In this document: piece after piece, positions 27,761 to 35,634 of the stretch
Position numbering within the stretch: position 1 is the stretch's first letter
Layout of the letters: each line of letters begins with the position of its first letter
Assembly (NCBI GenBank): GCA_024680595.1
Contig: JAILCB010000004.1
Coordinates: 1-35,634 of the forward strand
Reading direction: 5' to 3'
Source of the DNA: Lachnospiraceae bacterium
GTDB lineage: Bacteria; Bacillota; Clostridia; Lachnospirales; Lachnospiraceae
Length of the DNA stretch: 35,634 nucleotides
Program-made: the position numbers and the translations under genes
The notes under the pieces: generated by a model
Seen by the model: only the letters and a program-made list of their open reading frames with translations
What the model was told of the DNA's origin: nothing
Database searches by the model: none

Positions 27761-29165
27761 CCGAAGGGGAAGAGTTTCCCTCCCATGCCTTCTCTTTTTC
27801 CGGGTCCTCTTTATTGGCCTTGCGGTCGATTTTGTTAATGATTCTCGAAATAAGCTTCTTTCTTTCGCCGATGCCCCTTTTATGTTTGATGACATTTGCC
27901 TTCTTTTTGGAATTTTTATCTTCTAAGGGCAGTTCATCTGCCTTTAGATAATTGTCGGTATTGGTGGACAAACCTCTTTTGGCCAATTTTTTATTGACCT
28001 GATGACCGATCTCATAATATATGATGGCGCATATAGGAGTCCCGAGATACATACCGGGAACTCCGAACAGACCGCCGCCCACCAGAATGGCAGTTAGAAC
28101 CCAGAATCCGGAAAGTCCCATGGAATCGCCAAATAGCTTAGGTTTAATAATATTTCCGTCACATTGCTGCAAAACGACAATCATTATGGCAAAGTAGACG
28201 GCCTTAATGGGATCAATAATCAAAATGATAAGTGCACAGGGGACGCCTCCCATAAAGGGGCCGAAAAAGGGGATGATATTGGTAATTCCCACCACAAGGC
28301 TGACCAGCACCGGATAAGGAATCTGCAGGACCATACAGGCTATAAAACATATCATACCAATTAGGAAAGAGTCTACAATGGAACTGATGATATAGCGGTT
28401 AAAGGTATTATTGATATAGAATACTTCATCGATAATATCCTGGGCCGTATCCTCTGAACTGAAAGCGAAGATCATTTTTCTGGAAACAGCCAGAAAGTGT
28501 TCTTTAGAAAGCAGGATATAGACGGCAAAAATCAGGCCTAATATTAAGTTCATAAGGAATGAAAGACTCTTTAGAATTCCTGAGGTAACGGAGGAGGCTA
28601 TTTGATTGACATAGGGAAGGGCGCTTTCAATGGCCTCATTGGTCCGGCTATATAATTTGGGCAGATACTCATTTGCCCATCCGTTTAATGTTGGATTTTC
28701 CTTGACCAGATCGTCCAGCCAGGAACGCAGGCTGTCCATGTAGCCGGTGATTTTGTCTATACTTAATAGACTGCGCAGACTGTTTAAGCTGGTAATTAGC
28801 TGTGGCACCACCAGCCGAAGGAACAGGGCTAAAACAGCCAATACAAATACAACGAGTAATGCAACCGAAATTTTTCGGATATTACGGCGTCCACGCAAAC
28901 CGGGCCGGATATTCATTTTTTGACAGACCATGGGAAGGGCCTTTTTCTCAAGCCAATTTAGAATGGGATTCAAGAGATAAGCCAAAACAAAGCCATAAAT
29001 GACCGGTTTTAAAACGCCTAATATAAATGCCAGAAATGAGGTAATTGATTGAATATTAAAAATGACATAGGCCATGATAATACTGGCCAGGATGACGAGG
29101 AAAGCGGTGACCCCCCATAAAAAATATTTTTTATTAAAGTGTAATTTCATAAATCCCCTTTGCAA
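27603..29165 (-). CDS. AI-2E family transporter-like permease with repetitive Asp/Lys-rich C-terminal tail
   Basis: 520 aa; multiple TM segments, GITNIIPFFGPFMGGVPCALIILI; C-terminal 14-aa repeats KPMDKSDDSPNIKD/EPMDKSDDSPVLK. Confidence 0.88.
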   Translation of the reverse strand: MQRGFMKLHFNKKYFLWGVTAFLVILASIIMAYVIFNIQSITSFLAFILGVLKPVIYGFVLAYLLNPILNWLEKKALPMVCQKMNIRPGLRGRRNIRKISVALLVVFVLAVLALFLRLVVPQLITSLNSLRSLLSIDKITGYMDSLRSWLDDLVKENPTLNGWANEYLPKLYSRTNEAIESALPYVNQIASSVTSGILKSLSFLMNLILGLIFAVYILLSKEHFLAVSRKMIFAFSSEDTAQDIIDEVFYINNTFNRYIISSIVDSFLIGMICFIACMVLQIPYPVLVSLVVGITNIIPFFGPFMGGVPCALIILIIDPIKAVYFAIMIVVLQQCDGNIIKPKLFGDSMGLSGFWVLTAILVGGGLFGVPGMYLGTPICAIIYYEIGHQVNKKLAKRGLSTNTDNYLKADELPLEDKNSKKKANVIKHKRGIGERKKLISRIINKIDRKANKEDPEKEKAWEGNSSPSDNKDDTPDLKVDPMDKNSDTPGLKGKPMDKSDDSPNIKDEPMDKSDDSPVLK

Positions 29166-29274
29166 AAAACAAATTATATGGCAATATATCCTTATATAAT
29201 GATATAAAGATACCGCCGATTTTAAAACATGAGCATATTATAGCATAAATGAAGAAAAAAGGAGGAAAATATAA

Positions 29275-30939
29275 ATGTCTGAAAATATAAATCCTATCTT
29301 TGTGGTGGGGCACAAAAATCCTGATACAGATTCCATCTGTTCGGCCATTGCCTACGCGAATTTGAAAAATCAGATTTCTGACAAGGAGTATGTGCCCTGT
29401 AGGGCAGGCGATATTAGCAATGAGACTAAATTTGTTTTGCAGCGCTTTCATATGCCTGACCCGATGCTGATCAAGGATGTCAGAACCCAGATTCGGGATA
29501 TGGATTATCGTCGTATAGATGGACTTAGTGAGGATGTATCCTTAAAGGATGCCTGGAAATTGATGAGGGATGAGAACGTTGTGACCCTGCCGGTGACCAA
29601 GGGAACTCATCTGGAGGGTGTTATAGCCATGGCGGACATCGTCAAGTCCTACATGGATGTCCTGGATTCCAGGATTCTGACGGATGCCCATACCTGCTAC
29701 CGCAATATTGTAGAGACCCTGGATGGCAAGATGGTGGTTGGCGATATTAATGAATTTGCCGAAAAGGGTAAAGTTCTAATTGCGGCCGGAACGCCTGAGG
29801 TGGTCGAGAACTATATTGAGGAAGGGGACATCATTCTGCTGGGAAACCGTTATGACGTACAGCTCTGTGCCATTGAGATGAATGCCAGCTGTCTCATCGT
29901 ATGCGGAGGATCGGATGTCACCAAATCCATACAGAAGCAGGCAATTGCCAATAATTGTAAGATCATTACCTCGCCTCATGACACCTATACAGCGGCCAGG
30001 CTTATCAATCAGAGTATGCCTATTAGCCATTTCATGAGGGGGACGGATCTGGTTCTATTCCATTTGAATGATTATATTGATGATGTACAGCTGGTTATGT
30101 CCAAGGAGCGTCACCGTTATTTCCCTGTTCTGGATGAAAAGAACCAATATGCAGGCATTATTTCCCGCCGTAATTTCCTGGGAGCCCACAAGAAGCAGCT
30201 GGTTTTGGTGGATCATAATGAAATGAGCCAGGCCGTGAACGGGGCGGATTCGGCAGAAATTCTGGAAATCATTGATCACCACAGGCTGGGTACAATTCAG
30301 ACAACAGGACCCGTTTTCTTCCGTAACCAGCCTTTAGGCTGTACCTGTACCATTATCTATCAGATGTATAGGGAGAATGGTATCAAGATTGAGCCGAAGA
30401 TTGCCGGTATACTCTGTTCAGCTATTATTTCAGACACCCTCTTATTCCGTTCACCTACCTGTACGGAGGTGGATAAGGAGGCGGCCAAAATGCTGGCGGA
30501 AATTGCAGGAATCCGTCTGGAGCCCTATGCAAAGGAGATGTTCAAGGCGGGCAGCGACCTGTCCAGCAAGTCTCCGGAAGAAATTATTCATCAGGACTAT
30601 AAGAGGTTCACAATCCATGACCGTGCGGTCTGTATCGGACAGATAAGCGGTATGTCCACAGAGGATTTGGAAAAGACCGGGGAGAGTATCCGGGAGGAGC
30701 TTCAGAAAACGCTGAAAGAGGATAAGATTGACGATATTTTCTTCCTATTGACGAATATTCTGGATGAGTCCAGCGGGGTCATGGGGGTTGGCCTGGAGGC
30801 GGAGGAAGCCCTGCGCCGGGCATTTAAGGTCGAGCCCCAGGAGAATGGTATATTCCTGCTGAGGGGGGTGGTTTCCCGAAAGAAGCAGTTCCTGCCGGCC
30901 ATCGATGATGCCTTCCAGAGAATAGACAGTGAGTCTTGA
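29275..30939 (+). CDS. Manganese-dependent inorganic pyrophosphatase with inserted CBS/DRTGG-type regulatory region
   Basis: 554 aa; VVGHKNPDTDSICSAIAYA, VDHNEMSQAV, IIDHHRLGTIQT, SAIISDTLLFRSPTCT. Confidence 0.92.
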   Translation: MSENINPIFVVGHKNPDTDSICSAIAYANLKNQISDKEYVPCRAGDISNETKFVLQRFHMPDPMLIKDVRTQIRDMDYRRIDGLSEDVSLKDAWKLMRDENVVTLPVTKGTHLEGVIAMADIVKSYMDVLDSRILTDAHTCYRNIVETLDGKMVVGDINEFAEKGKVLIAAGTPEVVENYIEEGDIILLGNRYDVQLCAIEMNASCLIVCGGSDVTKSIQKQAIANNCKIITSPHDTYTAARLINQSMPISHFMRGTDLVLFHLNDYIDDVQLVMSKERHRYFPVLDEKNQYAGIISRRNFLGAHKKQLVLVDHNEMSQAVNGADSAEILEIIDHHRLGTIQTTGPVFFRNQPLGCTCTIIYQMYRENGIKIEPKIAGILCSAIISDTLLFRSPTCTEVDKEAAKMLAEIAGIRLEPYAKEMFKAGSDLSSKSPEEIIHQDYKRFTIHDRAVCIGQISGMSTEDLEKTGESIREELQKTLKEDKIDDIFFLLTNILDESSGVMGVGLEAEEALRRAFKVEPQENGIFLLRGVVSRKKQFLPAIDDAFQRIDSES

Positions 30940-30982
30940 GCTTACAGTATAGGGACGATAAAAAGAATCCATGTGACCAATT

Positions 30983-31009
30983 GCCGGGGCGGACAAGATC
31001 CGCCCCGGC
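30983..31009. other. Stable hairpin downstream of the pyrophosphatase gene
   Basis: gccggggcgga-caaga-tccgccccggc; a related degraded copy lies 64 nt downstream near 31045. Confidence 0.7.
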
Positions 31010-31135
31010 GGCATGTAGAAGGTAAAAAAGGGACTTATTATATTTTGCCGGGGGTGCTCAAATTCTGCTCCAGTGGCATGTAGAGGGTTAACAGGATTTC
31101 TTGTAGTCATTAGCTGAAATCAAATAGTATTATTG

Positions 31136-31178
31136 GGATAGGTTTACATAATAAATTTATGTAAACCTATCCTTTTTT
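31136..31178. terminator. Terminator between convergent pyrophosphatase and recombinase genes
   Basis: Perfect 16-bp stem ggataggtttacataa/ttatgtaaacctatcc, 5-nt loop, followed by tttttt. Confidence 0.92.
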
Positions 31179-31269
31179 CTTGCCATGAGCCTTTGGCATT
31201 AGCCTATAATCAAAGGTCGTCAGACCTGAGGCGGGGAGCAGGCCGGAATCGCGTCCGGAGTACAGCAAT

Positions 31270-31386
31270 AATCAATTGTCCTCCGACAAATATCTAACAG
31301 CGGCCTTCTCAGCTTCCGTACCGGCAAAGTAGTGGGTGGTAGAAGTAATGTGGAGGGATCCATAACAATGGAATTTGCCGAAATCT
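31270..31386 (-). pseudogene. Duplicated C-terminal fragment of the tyrosine recombinase, directly downstream of its stop
   Basis: Minus-strand translation ITSTTHYFAGTEAEKAAVRYLSEDN* versus parental ITSTTHYVASTEAEKAAVRNLSEDN*; period 117 bp. Confidence 0.93.
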
Positions 31387-31388
31387 AA

Positions 31389-32444
31389 TCAATTGTCCTC
31401 CGACAAATTTCTAACAGCGGCCTTTTCGGCTTCCGTACTGGCAACATAATGGGTGGTGGAGGTAATAGAAGAGTGTCCCATGAGCTTCTGGACCTTCTCC
31501 AGGTCGCCTCCTGTGGCTTTTAACATGGTTTCCGCATAGGTACTGCGTAATTTGTGGGGGGTGATTCTGTCGGCCTCTGAGGGCACAGAGGCATTGATAT
31601 ATTTCTTTACCATGAGCTCCACGGACCTTACGCTGAGCCTTTTTCCGGATCGGTTAAGAAAAACCGCCTTTTCTGAAGCGACCGGATTATATATGTTTCT
31701 GCAGTCCAGATATTGCTGCAGATAGTATTCAGCTGTATCGCTGAAATATACGGTATCGAAATTCCCGCCCTTACGGAATACCTTAATGCTGTGTTTCTTG
31801 AAATTGATATCATTCAGGTCCATACCGACTAACTCGGAGACACGGATTCCGGTAGATAGGAATACATTCATAATTGCCAGGTCCCTGGGACCATTTTTTT
31901 CATGGAACTGGGCCTGCCTTTTAGTTAGGCCGTCACCGGTTTCAACAGCATCCAGGAAAAGGTTTTTATCATCCCTGTCCAGATAAATTACTTCCTTTTT
32001 TGGCAATTTGGCCCTGGTAATCAGTTCAATTGGATTGGACGAAACCATTTTTCTGACATACAGGTATTTCCAGAAGGTATTTAGGGCCACTGTATAGTGC
32101 TGGATGGTCGTTGGACTGCATTCTACATACTTTACAGAGCCGTCATTGCATTTTTGAGGATAATTTCTGAGATAATGCATGAATTCCACGATGTCCCGGT
32201 CATTGAGCCTGTCTAAATCCTCAAGGCTGATTTCAGCAATAGCTTTCTTGGCGAAATAAGGACTGGAATCATGAAGGAATGAAAAAAAGGTAAACAGCTG
32301 TCCGGCATAGGAATAAATGGACATGGCGCTGAGCCGGATTTCACGTTCCAGGAAATAATCATTTACAAAGCCGGGCATTTTCTTAATGATTTCATTTGCC
32401 TGTTGACGGACCTGGTTGTTTTTATCTTTTTTATAATTGGACAT
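31389..32444 (-). CDS. Tyrosine recombinase, XerS-like
   Basis: 351 aa; STGIRVSELVGMDL, RKGG, TPHKLRSTYAE, LMGHSSITSTTHYV. N-terminal KMPGFVNDYF...YSYAGQLFTFFSFL...ISLEDLDRLNDRDIVEFMHYLR resembles XerS. Confidence 0.85.
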   Translation of the reverse strand: MSNYKKDKNNQVRQQANEIIKKMPGFVNDYFLEREIRLSAMSIYSYAGQLFTFFSFLHDSSPYFAKKAIAEISLEDLDRLNDRDIVEFMHYLRNYPQKCNDGSVKYVECSPTTIQHYTVALNTFWKYLYVRKMVSSNPIELITRAKLPKKEVIYLDRDDKNLFLDAVETGDGLTKRQAQFHEKNGPRDLAIMNVFLSTGIRVSELVGMDLNDINFKKHSIKVFRKGGNFDTVYFSDTAEYYLQQYLDCRNIYNPVASEKAVFLNRSGKRLSVRSVELMVKKYINASVPSEADRITPHKLRSTYAETMLKATGGDLEKVQKLMGHSSITSTTHYVASTEAEKAAVRNLSEDN

Positions 32445-32572
32445 TGTAATTTCAAAACCTCACAAAAAAATAATGCGAACAAATATATTATGTCTACCTG
32501 GGAATTATAAAGGTTTTGTCTTGAAAAGTCCAGTATTTATGGGTATTTGAGGGTTCCCTCAAATATACTACT

Positions 32573-32606
32573 ATTTGTTCGTATAATTTATATTATGCGA
32601 ACAAAT
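32573..32606. other. Candidate tyrosine-recombinase core site (dif/loxP-like)
   Basis: ATTTGTTCGTATA-ATTTATAT-TATGCGAACAAAT; arms inverted with one mismatch; matching half-site at 32470-32485. Confidence 0.5.
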
Positions 32607-32681
32607 AGATATAGGGTCAAAATCACCCTACCCTGGATGTCCAATTATATATTTTCTATAAAACGAATTTGTATGAAGTTG

Positions 32682-32767
32682 TCAAGGAGCAAATGAAAAC
32701 AGCTGTAGAATGTAAGAATACAAATCAAGGAGCAAATGAAAACAGCTGTAGAATGTAAGAATACAAA
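32682..32767 (+). repeat. Perfect 43-bp tandem duplication containing an RBS and start codon
   Basis: tcaaggagcaaatgaaaacagctgtagaatgtaagaatacaaa twice, exact. Confidence 0.97.
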
Positions 32768-33033
32768 ATTAAGAAGTTTTACTTAGAGGGAATTATGAAC
32801 CTTGTTTGCTTATGTCAGGAAGGCCTTATAATAGATGCCGGCGGCCGGGCTCAGAAGCTTCAGAATCATGGCCTTTGTATTCCGGACAGCCGGAACCGGG
32901 ACCGGAATATGCCGGAATTATCAAATGACCAGGCGGTGTCAAAACAAAATAAGGGTTTGACTCTGAGGGTAAAAAATTAAAATAACGAATTAATATTTCT
33001 ATGAAGTTAACATAACAAATTTATGTAAACTAT

Positions 33034-33459
33034 CTATTTATAATATGGAAGTATTAAATAATTCCCTGTATGTATCTTTCCCTCTGCATTTAAATGATTT
33101 ATCTGAATGACTTCACTTTTGTAGGCTTCTGCATCCGAATACTCCGGTGACGAATACTGATTGTAAAGACTGTCAAGTGTTTCTCCTTTCATTACAACAA
33201 TACTGGTATAGTACTTCTCTCTCTGGGAAAGCTCTGCCTGTCCGTCCTTTGCAAAGGACTGGTTATAGAGAAATATCATTGCAAGGAGGCACACGATTCC
33301 CAGAATGATATTGTAACGTAACAATTCTCGTTTCCTGGCTACTCTGCTGTTTTCCCTTTTCGCAGCAAGCATAGTTTCCTGATGAAACGAGCAACTAATA
33401 AAGTGCTGATTTCCCTTTGCCCTGATTGCCACTTCTCTCATACCACCCTCCCACTTCAT
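33034..33459 (-). CDS. YneA-like single-TM LysM protein (candidate SOS cell-division inhibitor)
   Basis: TM segment LRYNIILGIVCLLAMIFLY then YYTSIVVMKGETLDSLYNQY...INHLNAEGKIHTGNYLILPYY; LexA box upstream. True start may be internal. Confidence 0.75.
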   Translation of the reverse strand: MKWEGGMREVAIRAKGNQHFISCSFHQETMLAAKRENSRVARKRELLRYNIILGIVCLLAMIFLYNQSFAKDGQAELSQREKYYTSIVVMKGETLDSLYNQYSSPEYSDAEAYKSEVIQINHLNAEGKIHTGNYLILPYYK

Positions 33460-33535
33460 CCATTGGGATAAAACACAATCTGAAATTGCTGCGTTTGTGT
33501 TCTATACAAACAGTCGTTCGATAATCGTATTATAT

Positions 33536-33549
33536 AGAACGGGCGTTCG
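33536..33549. promoter_or_regulatory. LexA (SOS) box upstream of the YneA-like gene
   Basis: aGAACgggcGTTCg, matching Gram-positive GAAC-N4-GTTC; second near-match cGAACaaatTTTCg at 33576-33589. Confidence 0.7.
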
Positions 33550-33594
33550 TGTGTCAAGAGAAATCAGAAAAAAATCGAACAAATTTTCGAACAA

Positions 33595-34190
33595 GTCTTG
33601 TAGCCTGCAATCGAGTAGGCTAACACATCGATTCGGCTACGCCCACATCTCAAACCCTTCTGGCCTTCGATGATGGGCTGTCGCCAAAGCCTCAATGGTG
33701 CGCAAGCGCCTCGACGAGGCTTTGGCTTGTAGCTTAAATCGAGTAGGCTGACACCTGCTCGATTCCGGCTTCGCCCGCATATCAGGTCCAAAAGGCCTTC
33801 GATGATGGGCTGTCGCTTAATCCTCACTGGTGCGCAAGCGCCTTGACGAGGATTAGGCTTGTAGCTTAAATCGAGTAGGCTGACACCTGCTCGATTCCGG
33901 CTTCGATAGCATCTCAGGTCCAAAAGGCTTTCGATGATGGGCTATCGCAAAGGCCTCGCATTCGTGCAAGCACGGCGACGAGGCTTTGGTTTCTAGCCTA
34001 CAATCGAGAGGGAGATAAATCCCCCCTCTCGATTTTGGCTACGCCGATATCATCTCGCAAGCAAGCTTGCTCGATGATTAGCGGTCGCCGAGAGCCATGG
34101 TCTGCAAGCAAGCTTGCACCACGGCTTCCGGCTCGTCGTCTACATTCGAGTAGGGAAAATGCAAATCGCGCCCTACTCGTCCGCGAGCCG
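33595..34190. repeat. Third cluster of the dispersed hairpin-rich repeat (about 4 units)
   Basis: Recurring tagcyt-aatcgagtagg...cctrctcgat hairpins, 'ttcgatgatgggct', and 'cctc...gcgcaagcgcc...gagg' stems. Confidence 0.9.
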
Positions 34191-34241
34191 ACGTTCGGCT
34201 TTAGAGACAAATTTCATCTCGGCGGCTCTGTGATAAAAAAA

Positions 34242-34272
34242 GACCGCAGGGCTGAAATCTTACCCTGCGGTC
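34242..34272 (-). terminator. Terminator of the 34312-35634 gene
   Basis: gaccgcaggg...ccctgcggtc, followed on the minus strand by TTTTTTT. Confidence 0.88.
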
Positions 34273-34311
34273 CTCCTTTTACTCTAAGGAATTATAGAAT
34301 CCAATTAAATC

Positions 34312-35634
34312 TTAATCCTCAAGCATTGTAATGTAGTTTACATCCTTATCGATAAAGAAACCAGATCCAATAGACTCCTCATTATCATTGCGAATCCTAA
34401 ATGCTACGTTGTTCTCAAAGTTATTTACACCCTGGACAACAAAGATGTCATCATAATACTGACCGTTCTTCTTGCTGGTATCCACAAGATCCTTGGCACT
34501 ATTGTCGGGAAGCTCATAGCGGAACCAGGTGTAATCACCCTTCTTCTCAGTTCCATAAGGATACTGGTTATTCTTACCAATCTTCTTCAGAGGGATAATA
34601 AGCTCCATGCTGGTTGCCTTAGCTTCAGCCTTTTCCTTTGACTTACCCTTTGCAGTCTCCTCAGAAGTATCCTCCTCAGTATTATCCTCCAGGCTGTAAG
34701 GAACTCTGACCTGTACAATAGCGGTTACATTCTTACCATTCTTGCTGAACTTCAGAACATCATCCTTGAGCTCTGCATAAACAATCTGCTCTGAAGGATT
34801 TGCAAGATCATAGTCTACCAGATCTCTACGACGGATTTCGAAAGGATACTGCTTTGTCTTTAACTTAGTATTAAGAGCCTTAACCAGGGCCTTCTCAGCC
34901 TTAGTAGCCTTTAACTTATTATTCTTGTCGCCATATTCCTTGTTCTTTACGGTTGTAGCCTTCAGCTTGTAGGTGAAGTAGGGCTGCTTGTTGCTCTTAT
35001 TATAAGCATTGTAAATGCTTTCCCAAACTATCTTGCCGTTCTCGCTGACAGCGTCATGGGAAACGGTTGCATACTGATTGTTCTTTATGGACAGAGAGCT
35101 AACCTTGATGGTCTCAACCAGCTCAGCCTTTTCTCCGGCCTTTTCCCAGGTAACAACAGCGGCATCGAAATAAATCTTGCCATTGTTCTTGGCACTGACA
35201 TTCTTTGCGTGCCATGTGAACTTCTGAGAATCATAGATTCCTGCGGGTACAATCTTACTTCCGTCATAAGCTAGGGTATTAACACCCTCACCCTCATTGA
35301 TTCCATAGGCTAGCAGGAGATAATAGTCATCCTGAATATGCTCGGATTCAAAAATCAGGTTATTAATGGAAATTGCCATGTTCTGGCTTGCAGGTACGGC
35401 ATCCCTCACAACAACCTTGCCATTCACGATCTTATTGTGAGATACGGCAAGAGTATCATCCTTGAGAAGTCCTCTTAAGTAAAGCATGAAAGTCTTCTCG
35501 GCAGATGCGGGATCCGTGGTCCAGGTTGAAGGGTCTGCACTAGGATCGGAAACCGTTTTAGTTGTGGTACTAGTGTCATCAGCCTGTACACTATAAGTAG
35601 CTTCCTCACTAGCCTCTGTGACCTCTGAACCTAC
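34312..35634 (-). CDS. Partial secreted/surface protein of unknown function (5' end outside window)
   Basis: Frame stays open past the tracked Met at 35487 to the window edge (...VTEASEEATYSVQADDTSTTTKTVSDPSADPSTWTTDPASAEKTF-MLY...); Thr/Ser-rich N-terminal part. Confidence 0.7.
   Translation of the reverse strand, partial: VGSEVTEASEEATYSVQADDTSTTTKTVSDPSADPSTWTTDPASAEKTFMLYLRGLLKDDTLAVSHNKIVNGKVVVRDAVPASQNMAISINNLIFESEHIQDDYYLLLAYGINEGEGVNTLAYDGSKIVPAGIYDSQKFTWHAKNVSAKNNGKIYFDAAVVTWEKAGEKAELVETIKVSSLSIKNNQYATVSHDAVSENGKIVWESIYNAYNKSNKQPYFTYKLKATTVKNKEYGDKNNKLKATKAEKALVKALNTKLKTKQYPFEIRRRDLVDYDLANPSEQIVYAELKDDVLKFSKNGKNVTAIVQVRVPYSLEDNTEEDTSEETAKGKSKEKAEAKATSMELIIPLKKIGKNNQYPYGTEKKGDYTWFRYELPDNSAKDLVDTSKKNGQYYDDIFVVQGVNNFENNVAFRIRNDNEESIGSGFFIDKDVNYITMLED

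Noticed and set aside
33564-33923. 119-aa minus-strand ORF with CGRSRNRAGVSLLDLSYKP repeats
   Set aside because: Translation of the hairpin repeat cluster; no independent coding evidence.
1-35634. tRNA or rRNA genes
   Set aside because: No sequence recognisable as tRNA cloverleaf with conserved TTCRANNC arm or rRNA was noticed on reading.

Overview
Low-to-mid GC Firmicutes chromosome fragment; the gene content and protein style suggest Lachnospiraceae/Clostridia (inference). (1) 363-14504 is a near-complete Pdu/Eut-type bacterial microcompartment (BMC) locus. It has PduQ, PduT and PduS on the minus strand. On the plus strand it has PduU, PduV/EutP, PduB, PduA, a PduM-like fusion, a second BMC-H, PduN, a PocR-domain sensor, an AraC-type response regulator, PduL, EutJ, PduP and PduO. 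No signature enzyme (diol or glycerol dehydratase, glycyl radical enzyme, EutBC) and no reactivase is present. (2) A housekeeping block follows on the plus strand: PTS-IIC-like membrane protein, HAD hydrolase, PPi-type PFK, P-loop protein, HlyD-like protein, YggS, SepF, AroB, LspA, RluD, cytidylate-kinase-like protein and CBS-type Mn-pyrophosphatase. An AI-2E permease lies on the minus strand. (3) A minus-strand block contains a XerS-like tyrosine recombinase, a YneA-like LysM protein with a LexA box, and a partial surface/secreted protein. Main observations: the missing signature enzyme; inverted repeat arms bracketing the BMC locus; a dif/loxP-like 13+8+13 site just upstream of the recombinase gene; a recurrent pattern of tandem duplications that cross stop codons at gene 3' ends (recombinase, LspA, RluD, AI-2E permease, possibly PTS-IIC); a PocR sensor kinase with apparently lost catalytic residues; and a dispersed hairpin repeat family with compensatory stem changes. 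All family calls come from reading motifs; no database search was run.
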